Of a DNA stretch of 64,000 nt, positions 1 through 10,616 are shown piece after piece. The notes beneath the pieces were generated by a model. That model had not been told where the DNA came from and did not search any database. It saw only the letters and a list, made by a program, of their open reading frames with translations. The stretch lies in assembly GCA_030015575.1 (NCBI GenBank), contig CM057337.1, positions 381,385,582-381,449,581 of the forward strand, written 5' to 3'. Source of the DNA: Agapanthus africanus. Lineage: Eukaryota; Streptophyta; Magnoliopsida; Asparagales; Amaryllidaceae. Position 1 is the first letter of the stretch. The number at the start of each line of letters is the position of its first letter. Made by a program: the position numbers and the translations under genes.

Positions 1-294
1 CGGTCTGGGGCCCACCTTTGCCGCCGAAGCGCGGTGGAAAGAGGGGATCAGATTCTGAAAAAAATTGTGCAGCTCCTGTTCTCCAATTCTCCTCTGTTCT
101 GATATATACTTTTCTGTTCAGCCTTCTGTAAAATTTCAGATCTGCTATCCTTCGCTGTTCCTGCAAGATTCAAACAATAAACCCTTCAAACAGATCAAAA
201 TTGATAATTTTTGTATTTTTTATATTTTCAGATTTTTATACTTTTTTAAAATTTATATCAACCCGAAAAATACACAAAAAGAAATATTACGCCA
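1..294 (-). mobile_element. AthL: leader (5' untranslated) fragment of an Athila-like element
   Basis: This is the beginning of the interior of a gypsy/Athila-like element on the minus strand; the rest lies left of the window. It is identified by its position next to a tRNA-Asp primer site (295-312) and the LTR that follows. No coding frame is recognisable. Positions 19-36 form one arm of the GC-rich hairpin seen in the other leaders; its partner arm would lie mostly outside the window. The rest is AT-rich and nothing else is visible in it. Confidence 0.75.
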
Positions 295-312
295 TCCCCG
301 GCAACGGCGCCA
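295..312 (-). other. AthL primer binding site, tRNA-Asp type
   Basis: Read on the minus strand this is TGGCGCCGTTGCCGGGGA, complementary to the 3' end of plant tRNA-Asp. It is the usual primer for Athila-type reverse transcription. It lies 2 nt from the LTR edge at 315 and matches the AthR site at 44840-44857. Confidence 0.92.
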
Positions 313-314
313 TT

Positions 315-1585
315 TGATTGTTATGAAAATTTAAGTTAACCGCAATCAGAAACGGCGTCGCTTCGCAGCTAGCCGGTGAGTACGGATCGATCCAGAGAGA
401 TGGGTAAATTCCTTTTATGTGTTTTAACGAGTTGATTCAAAGTGTCGTTTTGGTTGATTTTTAAAATCTATAAAAACTGGATCTTAATTAATCTAATTTA
501 AAGTCTTGCTAGGATTAGGCTTAGGGGAAGTTTTGGAGATTAACGTTTTCCTCACCGCTTTCAATGCCTTCTTTTTTTTTTAGATCTATTAGATGTTACG
601 GTAATTGTCAATAAAGTGGGTCCGAATCTTTTGGGAAGATGTTTCTTCCTCTAGATTCGCATCCTTCCTTTGTTGATAATTACCCTAACCCCGATGGAAA
701 ACGCGCGCAACCGGCCCTTTATACTACGGTTCACCGTTACCTCGAGGGGTAGGGTGCCGTAGGGAGCGATTGTGCGCGTATGCATGGAGTTCTAATTTAT
801 TCGGTGAATGTGGCATTGAAAGGGGTGAGAGATCTCATCTCTCAACCCTTTCCCTAAGGCTAACCCTAACAAGCGAGGTGACTACTCGCTCATTAGGGGA
901 TGATAATGCATACTAATTAAAAGAAGAAAAAACATAATTTACCTTACTAGGTTGACGGCTCCCTCCAAACGATATAGAACAGATCTGAATATAACTCCCA
1001 GAAATTCTGAAATTTATTGATTGAAAAAAGGTATAGGGTTTTACAATTTTTGATTACAATTTATAAGAAAACAGGGAAATTAGTGTTACAGACTCTCGCA
1101 CATGTGAAAATACAGATTTGCCCACTGAAAATTCAAACCCCCGCACCGACGCACCGACCCAGAGATTTTCCACCGACACGGGCTCCAAACGGCCGCGGAA
1201 CCGCTGCGCAAGGCTAGGTTTGGCCGCGGTTCCGCGGCCAAACAGAGGAATTAGTGCATGAAACTTATGGGCCTGCTTCAGGGCTTCATGGGCTTTTTAC
1301 TTTTATACTTGTTTTCTCTTTTTGGCTTCTCCAGATCTTCAGTGAAAACTTGTACGTATCTTTTGACCGTTCACTTGACAATTTGGACCTTGCACTAGCT
1401 TGACTAGGATCTGTCTACTTGTTCGTCAAAAGTCTCTTTTCTGTATCAGCTTTCGTCTTTTTCACTATATTTGCTCCAGGAGCCTGTATCCTGTAACATG
1501 CAACAAAAGTGTGTCAAGAGTACATGTTTATTTCTAAAACGAATATGAATAGGAGAATGATAAATGCAATATTATGGTCTGAACA
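315..1585 (-). mobile_element. AthL 5' LTR (Athila-like, 1271 bp)
   Basis: On the minus strand the LTR starts TGTTCAGACC (from 1585) and ends next to the primer site, in TG...CA form. It is homologous to but distinct from the AthR LTR: both start TGTTCA and both carry a GCAGGATACAGG-like block about 110 nt inside. A GC-rich hairpin lies at 1191-1239, and a TATA-like TTATAAATT lies about 125 nt downstream on the element's sense strand (near 1060). The insertion interrupts the decayed CopiaD interior, which continues at 1586. The target duplication cannot be checked because the other end is outside the window. Confidence 0.82.
1191..1239 (-). repeat. GC-rich hairpin module in the AthL LTR
   Basis: Two 18-nt arms start at 1191 and 1222, 31 nt apart. 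The second arm is GGCCGCGGTTCCGCGGCC and the first begins GGCCGCGGAACCGC, so the arms are inverted copies around a 13-nt loop, and each arm is also nearly self-complementary. The same arrangement recurs in several other elements in the window. Confidence 0.85.
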
Positions 1586-4295
1586 GTACACCCATTATGC
1601 TTATTGGATAGTCTTCTTCCAAACCATAGGCTCGTGCCGAACGGTAGGGGGAAGAAAACCATTTAGCCTAAATGGGTGTACAGAAGGTAATGACTAAAGA
1701 CATATAAAGGGATTTGAAGAGATGGCAAAGAAATTTACGGTTACAGTTGTGAATCTGATAATGGAAGAGGCATTACTAAGAATCCCCGGATACCCCTTCG
1801 AAACATTTACATGTTTCAGTTTCACTGTGTATTGTTAAAAGAAAACTGATTTCCCAATTAGTCCTTTCTCCAGGGTATGTATTTACCAGGTTTGATTCTC
1901 ACATCTGTATGGTGTTACAGAGGATGAGTAGGAGTAAGTTATTGGGAATTGGGTGATCATCCTCATTATATCGGGATTCGTTGTAATTGGTGATATTTGA
2001 GGAAATCACCTGGGTTGTTTGCCGGACGGCAAATATTTGGTTTTGAATATCCGTTGTTATGCACCAATTTCAAATTGATATATCTGTACGTTTATTTTTA
2101 TAAAGTGAGATATAACTTTTTGAAATTATGTCTATGACATTTGCCTATATCAGTGGATGGTTATGTAAGGAGTATTAAACAGCGGTGTAATTCTTCTTAA
2201 CCATAAGTACAGTTTTCAACCTACGACACACAGAGAATGAGTTATTAGACTCAGGGGACTTATACAGAGTATTGTATGTTGTCCAGTGTCCATTAGGTCA
2301 GAGGGGTTGGTCCTCGTACTATATTCTGTTTACTTGTGAATTCTCTAGTTTTTAGATAAGTGTTTCGTAGAAATGCAAGGTCTTAGTTTTGAGAAATTAT
2401 AGGTATAAGAGTAAAGTAGAGAACCAGGTATTGCAAGTATCAGGATTCTTCAAGGTGATCGAAGATGTAGATACTTGTGTATGGTATTCAGGTGATAGTA
2501 ATGATTATGAGAACTTGCTTCTTTTTCAGGTTACCCATATCTGGATGTATTCCTAAGTTGAGTAATGCTGATCGGCCTCTCCCCATTTAGTTGACATGCA
2601 CTGGTGACAGCTGCATGATTTGAATCTGGTTCCAATTAAATCAGTGCCTCTGTTTCTATATTGGATATAGAATAGTTCATAGCTTAACAATGTTAAGGTA
2701 CGGGGAGTTGTTCGGCTTATGCTTAAAATCTGACTCTGGATAACTCAAGGCACGTTTCTGTAATGGCTGTTTGTGGGTTGACCCAGGCTATGATGAGGGT
2801 TGACTTTCTACCATCTGGAAGATCAATAGTGATATTGTTCTTGACTCGCCACAGTTTTGATAAAAATGGATTTTTTCAGAAAACAGTAGTGGGAGTATGG
2901 TAGAACTGGAAGTGATTCCAGAACCGCAAACGATTACTGAAAATTTAATAGGACCTAAAGATTCTTTCTGGTTTGAAATTCCATTAGCCACTCCACAGAT
3001 ATGGTGGGTAACCTCAGGCACCCGAGAGGTACTCCGGTAGCCTCAAGGACGGTGAGAGGGAGGTTCTTGTTTACCCAGACTTGCCATTGCTGTTGTTCCA
3101 GACTATGAGACCCGGCAGGAGGATGAGTATAGTGTCGTTCTAAACTAGCTCTAGAAGTGTACGTGTTTATGACTCTGCCAGAGAGTTGTCGTAGTCAGTG
3201 GGAGCAGCGGAAGTATAGTGGACAAGTAGCTTATGTCTATTTATGGACTAAAGCAGATATAGCTGAGATAGATCATCTATTTCTGATGTGACTGTCATAG
3301 TTTTGACTTCATCAGAACAGGGGATGGATCTGTTAAGAAGGTAGTAGAGTGTAATGTCCTGGTATATGGATGACATACACATAGTAGGAAGTGAAATTCC
3401 TATACTACGATCGGTCACACTTTGGTGGTCATACAGTGGTTTCTCCACATAGGATATAGATATAATATCAGACATTCTGGTTACTAGATCTATGGTTTTA
3501 GATCAAGATTTGGGTAGTTTCCCTATCTGGGTACTTAGATAGCATTCTACATGTGTTTTAGAATGGACGACACCTGGCACGGTAGTGTACCTGCAGGTGA
3601 TGGAGTCACCCTCTCTAAAGGTGTCTTACAGACTAAATGGGAGAGGGATGTGCATGATTGGCAGATCACTTGCTTAGGCAATTGAGTCAATTATGAGATG
3701 TCAAGTACCACACTAGACGTTGTTTTTGCACTAGATGCAATAAGTTGATATTAATCCTATATTGGAGAAACATTCAGAAGCAGTTTTAGAACATAAGTGG
3801 ATGTTCTAGGGATATGATAACAACAGCCTCTTTCGGGAGACGGTTATCATTCGAGGCTTCCAAGGTGACCTGGATGACAGAGTGACTGTCGTAGTTATAG
3901 TTTTCCCTCTGAGGAGGTGCAGTTGTTTGGACAGGAGGTCCAAGCGGATACTGAAGGAGGCATGGCGCAGGATACTGATTAAGTTCAGTTGACGATACAG
4001 TCTAACAAATTTGGATTTGGAGTTCATTTATTAACTAGGTCCCATCAGATATCCAAACATATTCTAAGACAGGTATTGCTCATTTCGGGAGATGGCTTTC
4101 TCCGTGAACTTGAGATAAAGAGAGACATAAAAAGAAACATCAGGGGGGATCCACTCGCTGAGGATATTTCTCGAACGCAGTAGTTTCGCAAATGGGCTTT
4201 GTGAGTCTGATCAGTAGAGGAGTTGTGTGTTCGGTATCACACGGGCTGTGAGTATGCGACATCGCAATAGTTAGCCTTGAGTGCAAGTGGGAGAC
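1586..4295 (+). pseudogene. CopiaD decayed interior (protease to RNase H, copia)
   Basis: This is a heavily mutated Ty1/copia gag-pol on the plus strand with no usable reading frame. It was recognised by nucleotide similarity to CopiaA. Around 2055-2110 it matches the CopiaA protease region (near 24650). Around 2900-2980 it matches the integrase-RT linker with ATTCCAGAACC (CopiaA 25760). Around 3205-3260 it matches the RT stretch with GTCTATTTATGGACTAAAGC (CopiaA 26375). Around 4030-4085 it matches the RNase H end with GTCCCATCAGA (CopiaA 27310). The 5' part is cut off by AthL at 1585. It is the oldest copia copy here, as expected for an element that hosts other insertions. Confidence 0.8.
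4280..4295 (+). other. CopiaD polypurine tract
   Basis: TGCAAGTGGGAGAC lies directly before the LTR start TGTTGG. It corresponds to GTGCAAGTGGGAGAT before the CopiaA 3' LTR, and it would prime plus-strand DNA synthesis. Confidence 0.75.
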
Positions 4296-5696
4296 TGTTG
4301 GATATAGTGCCCTCAAAGTCAATTATTGGATCGTAAGGACGTGATTGCAATGATTGAGGGAGGACCTATGCCGTTAGGACAGTCTTACTCAAGATGATAG
4401 TATGCTATCTGGTTTATCTTTATCATCGTGTATAGCTTTAGGTGACCATACAGATCACTTTTACACATTGATAGAGCCCTCAGGATTCTTGCTTGACTAC
4501 CAGCAGTATGATGGCGATCATATACGTGAGAGTTGGGTAGTCTATTAAGCACATCCTTAAAGTGGTCCCTAGTCATGGGAGTTTTTGAGACTGGGCATCG
4601 ATACTCCATTAGTAGACTCGTGTATACAGTCGGGACCCCGACGAGGGGCGGTGGCCGGTCTCACAAGCCATTGGTGTCAGTTGGTTCACCTAAGATGTAT
4701 ACATGTGCTCATTGGGTTATGATTACACCGGACAGGACTCGCCAGGAACTTGCTAGTTGGTATTATACCTGACGTCAGATAGCAGTTCCCTGGTGACATG
4801 TGTACAGGTTAGTTCATCGACCTGAGATCATCATTTGTATCGTGTGAGTTCCCATTGTGCTTTGATTACTACCCTACCACGGCTTAAAGGAGTCGTGCAA
4901 ACAAGTTTTAGTTGGGTACATTCCCAAGCCACATGGAGGCAGTGAGCGGATTGGCAGGGGTTTCGTCTCTCCCGGTATTGCGGGTGAGATCGCGCTGTGT
5001 CTAGGAGAGCCATTACACGAAGTCCTTGGCTAAGGCAGGAGATTTACTGGTAGGTATTCCAGTAGTATCTCAGGGTGTTCTGGGCTACACTACGACACGA
5101 CTTGAACTGGTTTTAGGGGTCTTACTTATACCAACCCCCTAGGCCCGACATATGATGCTCATAGACGAACGGACCGGACAGTACGGATATTGTCACTGAC
5201 AGGCTCAGTAGGGTGTCAGGATGAGTTCGCTCATCGACCTCTCTTTTGGTCAATACCAGCTAGCCCGTTACGTATAGCTAGTACCACTAATGTGCAAGTG
5301 GTTAAATCCACAGCCAAAATATTGACGAGTCTTTAGAGTCCCCCACAGACAGTTTCTCAAGTTTCGGGCGAAACGTTGTAGAAGCCGTATGTTATATGGC
5401 ATGGTTCGATCATATACTCCAGTAGTGCATGGATCATGATTGAGCGGATCATACTAGTGGGCTTTGGTTTAAGCCGGATCCGAATATTAGATTTGTTGGA
5501 TTACTTTAGTCTCATCGCATTCGCATTCAGTCGAAATGCGGATGCAGGTATGTATATACAGGTAAGGGGTATCCTTGTGATCCGTCACGAGTTTACTTTA
5601 GATGTTGCCGTATCTTTTTATTGTTGTAAACATTTAGATTAATGTTTACATTGGTGGAAATATTGAGCTTAATTCATGATGAGGTGCATTAATTAT
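4296..5696 (+). mobile_element. CopiaD 3' LTR, first part
   Basis: The LTR starts TGTTGGATATAGTGCCCTC straight after the polypurine tract. It shares the upstream body of the CopiaA LTR, for example the segment around 4735-4800 with GGACAGGACTC and GGTATTATACCT. It stops at the NA1 insertion and resumes at 36019, giving a total of about 2038 bp, like CopiaA (2030 bp). Positions 5692-5696 (ATTAT) are one copy of the NA1 target duplication. Confidence 0.85.
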
Positions 5697-7889
5697 TGTT
5701 GGGTTACTAGACACACACACAAGGGTCTATAAGGCATCAACCATGCCCGATTTAAAATTTAGTCGTGCCGAACAACCCAAAACTAAGATCTTAGACTAGA
5801 GATTAGGCGAAACAAAGCATGTTAAACACTTTAACACTTAGAATTTGGGATTACAACCTTTGTAGTCTGGTCCTTCACTTCTAAAGCTCCGTGTTGAGGT
5901 CCCTTCGCTGCGATCATCAAGTTCCGGACTCTCGGGAGGCTCCACGAAGAGAAAGATGCAGGCTTGCTTCCGATCTTCGATAACAAAGATGATCTACTTT
6001 GAAGTTTCGTTAACAAAAGCTCTCACTCACAAAATGAAGTGAACACCCTAATCTAAATGGCTAGGATAGATTAGGATGATGAAGTAGGATTTTAGCTCTA
6101 ATTTGTTTTCTATTTCTCACTCATTTTCATCACATTTGAAAAAGCTAGAAAGCTTTTCCATGAAAGAAGAAGAAGGAAGAAGAAGATCATTTTCTTTTGT
6201 GATGAATAATGAAAACCATGGTGAGATTAGAAATGCAACCATGGGTTAAGAATGAAGTCTTAACCCATGTAGAGAGTTAACTATGGTGAATGGTTGCGAT
6301 GAGTTAAGCAAATATCTACACAAAATATCCAAAGTCAAAGTCAAAGCTTCAAGAAGCTTCTTGAAAGCTTCATGCTTGCTTAACCCTAATCCAAACCCTA
6401 ACCACAATTAAACTCCACAAAACATGTTGCATTTATAACCATAACATGTTACAATATTATATATCACATATACAATATTTATTGTAACAAAATAAAATAA
6501 TACAATTAACATATATCGCATATATATCAATGTATTACCCGAGTGAGAAAAAGAATATTTTAGTGAGCTTATATCAGTTAATGCAATTTAATATATCAAA
6601 TCTATAATTATACATTAAATTATCGAATCAACACTTGATCCAATAATCCGGCTATTTCACAAATAACCGACTAATATAATCTGTATCAGTTCATCAAATC
6701 AACACTTGAGCCGATGACCCGGCTATATCTCATATACCCGGCCGATATCTCATATCGCGATAATCTAATACGGTATCACATACACGTATTGTTCTCAGTC
6801 TTGCACATATCATATATGTGCTCCTACTCCATTTTTCCTGAGCCAAGAAACCTCTGTGTAGGACTCTAAAGAATGGTCAATACGCCGGCAGTAGGTGATG
6901 ATCATATCAAACACCAACAAGCTGCAAGCGGTCAGCTAAACGTAACAGCCACCCAGGTATTGAGCACTCAGAAGATCAACAAGCAAGCCTGTACATTCTC
7001 CTGTGAATCCAGTCAGTAACACTCCCGTACAGTCCGGTCGCTTCGTCTGATATGCCGTATATCTCGCCTAGGGGTGGTAAACGTCAGACGCCAGTAGCTT
7101 GATAAGTCGTGTCGATATGAGGTCTATAATAGTTCGAGAAACTACTGATAACACTCATTAGTAAATCTCAGCAACCCTGGTCAGGGATTTCCAGTTATGG
7201 CGAATCGAACACAGCGCAACATCAACTCCCTATACCAGGAGAGATGGCTCCCCTCCTATCGCTCATTGCCTCGATGTGATTCGGGACTGTACCCAAAAGC
7301 CACGTTTTTGCACGCCCTCTTGGACGTGGTATGATGGAAATCAAAGCACAGTGGGAATCACACAAGACTCTATGACGATCTCGGGTCTACAGACTACTCT
7401 ATACCAGTGCCACCAGAGAACTGCCATCTGACGTGAGGTATAATACCATCTGGTAGTTCTCGGCGAGTCCGTCCAGTGTACCCAGTCTCTACTGAGCACC
7501 CGTACACCATCCTTGATGTCAAACACCGATGGATATGGGATCATCCATCGCCCATCATATGGGTCAAGATGCGTATACGCTAGTCTACTCTGAAGTATCG
7601 ATGCCCTATCTCGGCACTCCCACGACTAGGAACAGTTATAGGATGTACTCGTCGACTACCGTAGCCCCACTAGTATGATCTCTTCGTAGTCCCAGTAGTC
7701 GAGTACATATCCTATGGGCTTTATCAACATGTAACATAGAGACAATCAGAGTACATGTTAAGATAAAGTACAACCAGATAGCATACTATCATGTCGAGCA
7801 AGAAAGTCCTCCCTATATATGTCCAAGCATCCACTACAATATACATCGTATGTACAGTAATGGCCTCTAGGGCATACATATAACTAACA
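5697..7889 (-). mobile_element. NA1 3' LTR (2193 bp)
   Basis: In plus orientation it runs TGTTGGGTTACTAG to ATAACTAACA; the opposite copy begins TGTAGGGTTACTAG. The minus-strand polypurine tract abuts its right edge, so this is the 3' LTR. It contains two direct copies of a segment with ATCAACACTTGA (about 6626-6672 and 6695-6745). It also carries a conserved hairpin pair around 7135-7190. Confidence 0.9.
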
Positions 7890-7904
7890 ATCTCCCACTT
7901 GCAC
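7890..7904 (-). other. NA1 polypurine tract
   Basis: The minus-strand reading GTGCAAGTGGGAGAT is identical to the CopiaA tract and directly precedes the LTR. Confidence 0.88.
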
Positions 7905-9036
7905 TCGGACCATCTGTTGTGGTATCACATACCCAACAATTAGCTGTGGTTGAAGTATCTCAAACTTAACCATCCCAAAAAAGTCTCTACTGGGAAAAAG
8001 GCCTTTGTGAGTGGATCCGCGCTGTTGTCCTCTGTGTCTACTCTCCTAACCTCGATCTCCCTGGAGATCAACCTTCTCCATGATCAGATGATACTGCATA
8101 AAAATTATATCTGGATTTCAGATGGGACGGGGGGTTCCTTGGCAAAAGCCATAACTCCATTGTCACACAATGGTAGGAACAAAGTTCATGTCATGAAATT
8201 ATATATATATCCAGGCTACCTCTTTTGTAGCATCCTTGGTAACGATGTATCTTGCCTTTAATCGTTTAGTAAGTCACGGTATCTAACTTGGAACTCTTCC
8301 AACATACCGTCCCTCCACTGAGGGTAAAGACAATGCCTGCGACTGACATTCAGTCGTCCTTATCACCCTGGAACCTTTCCAGTGATTCTCCCCAGGATCC
8401 ATTGATACCATCTCACTACAACTAGTGAGAATCCTAACATCCATTTAGATCTATCTCAAAGATATAAAACCTAGGATTTAGGAGGTATTACCTTGATCCT
8501 ATATGGAGAATCCTTATGATAAGCGGAGATTGACCGAGCGTAGCATAAGAAACACCTTCCCTATAAAGAGTATGTCATCTACGTACTCTACGAGGATCAC
8601 CACCATACCCCGTACTACCTTTTTGTATACACAAGGTTCATCTACCATTTTGATGAAGTCAAACTCTTTGACTACCACATCAAAACAGATGTTCCAACTC
8701 CGCGATGCCTAATTTATCATATAAAACATCTTGCACACGTTTTCGCTGCTCCCACTGTCTACGAAGCCCTCTGGCTGTGTACTTATAGATGCTCTCTTCC
8801 AAATCAACATTTAGAAAAGCAGTCATGACACCCAACCGCCAGATATCGTAGTCATGGTATGTAGCCGTGGCAAGTAAGATCAGGATGGACTTAAGTATAA
8901 CTTTGAAAGTCTCAACTTTTCCATGTACACCAAGTAATCTTCTTAAGATATACTTGCTCCTGATGGTGATTTAACCCTTCAGATAAATCAACCAAAGTCC
9001 ATACTTTGTTGGTGTATAAGGATTCCATCTCAGATC
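7905..9036 (-). pseudogene. NA1 decayed RT/RNase H region (part 1)
   Basis: This is the 3' part of a copia pol on the minus strand. Short stretches around 8500-8860 match the NA3 and NA2 RT remnants, including the region for SRSWNICFD and DDILLIG-like residues, with many stops and shifts. The sequence breaks off at GATTCCATCTCAGATC, where CopiaA is inserted, and continues at 29550. Positions 9032-9036 (AGATC) are the first copy of the CopiaA target duplication. Confidence 0.75.
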
Positions 9037-10616
9037 TGTTAGTGTATATGCCCTAGAGGCCATTACTGTATCATACTAGTTTGTATATTACTTGATGGAA
9101 GCTTGGGATATTCACAGTTGTATATACAATCTTGCTCGAAATGGTAGTATGCTACTTGGTTTGTCTCTGCTTTAATATGTGCATGTGTTTCTTTTAGCAT
9201 ATTGCTGATATACATATTAGTAGAGCCCTTAGGATCTTTGCTTGATTACCAGCGTTGTGATGGCGCTCACACTCGTGGGAGCTGGGTGATCTATAAGCAC
9301 ATCCTTATACAGGTCCCTGGTCGTTGGACTATCGAGACAGGGCATCGATGCTCCAGAGTAGACTAGCGTATGCGTTTCTCATCCCAGCAAGGGAGACGGT
9401 CTGTCCCACAGCTGTCAGTACATCGTACTTGAGATAGTATGCGGGTGCTCGTTAGGTTACGAGTACACTGGACAGGACTCATCGGGAACTTTTGGTTGGT
9501 ATTATACCTATCGTCAGTTATCAGTTCCCAGGTGACATGAGTACAGCTTAGTCTGCTGACTTGACACTGTCACTTCGCCTCGAGTGTGTTCCCACTGCAC
9601 TTTGATTGCTACCCTACCACGGCTCAAAGGAGTCGTGCAAACAGGTAATTTTTGGGTGCAGTCCCGAAGCACTTGGAGGCAGTGACAGTTAGACAGGATT
9701 CGTCTCTCCCGGTATTGGGGGTTGACATCGCGCTGTGTCTAGGAGAGCCATTACACGAGTAGTCCCTGGCCAGGGCAAGCGGGATATACTGGTAGGTTTC
9801 CAGTGTTATCTCAGGGTGTTCTGGGCTACACTCCGACACGACTTGTACCGCTATTAGGGGACTGACGTTCACCGCCCCCGTAGGCCCGCCATGCGATATA
9901 TCAGACGAACAGACCGGACTGTACGGAGATTGTCACATACAGGCTCAGTAGGAGTTCGGATGGGGTTCACCTCGTCAGTCTTCTTATCGACAACTACCTG
10001 GGGACCGTTACGTACAGCTAGTGCCGCTTGCGGTCTGTGGTTAAACCCACTGCCAGCGTAGTGTCGAGTCTTTAGAGTCCCACACAGAGAGCTATTCGCC
10101 TTTAGGCAAAATGAGTAGAGGTCGCATGGTTTTGCGACAGGGTTCGTTCACATTCGCGCACTTGTGCACGTTTGCTGTCCGGACAGTTTATACTAGCGGG
10201 CTTTGGTTTAAGCCGGATCCTAGTAAATGATTTGGGATTGGTTTTTCTCATTTTATTCGTGTTCCTCGGATCACGAATGCGGGTGCGTATGCACAGTTGC
10301 TTGAGATTGAGGGAGAGGACCTTGATTAGGGTTAATGGCTATTGTCATTTTATTAACCCTAATGCTTATGTGTGTATTATAGTTAATTGATAATTAGTTT
10401 AATAATTGTGCATGGTTATGGTTGTTGACCATTTGACCTCCTTGACTTGTTGACCTAGGTTGACACTTTGACCATCATCATTTCTTTTGGAAGATGCTTT
10501 TTGATCCTTGCAAATTGAAATGATAATGGTCATGTCATGATTAGCCATGACAATTATCTAGCTAATTATTTAATTAAAATAATATACACATATTAGAGAG
10601 AATGGTTCACATTATT
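9037..10616 (+). mobile_element. CopiaA 5' LTR, first part
   Basis: It begins TGTTAGTGTATATGCCCTAG, as does the 3' LTR at 27520. It ends in CACATTATT at the NA3 insertion; 10612-10616 (TTATT) is the left copy of the NA3 target duplication. The palindrome CCCTGGCCAGGG followed by ACTGG...CCAGT lies around 9764-9805, and the same hairpin pair occurs in the other copia LTRs. Confidence 0.93.

Noticed and set aside
6375-6412. Telomere-like CCCTAA units
   Set aside because: Only a few irregular units inside an NA LTR; similar short runs occur in the other LTR copies, so they belong to the element, not to an interstitial telomere.
7950-8261. Plus-strand ORF of 103 codons
   Set aside because: Runs antisense through the NA1 RT/RNase H remnant; the homologous segments of NA2 and NA3 are not open in this frame.
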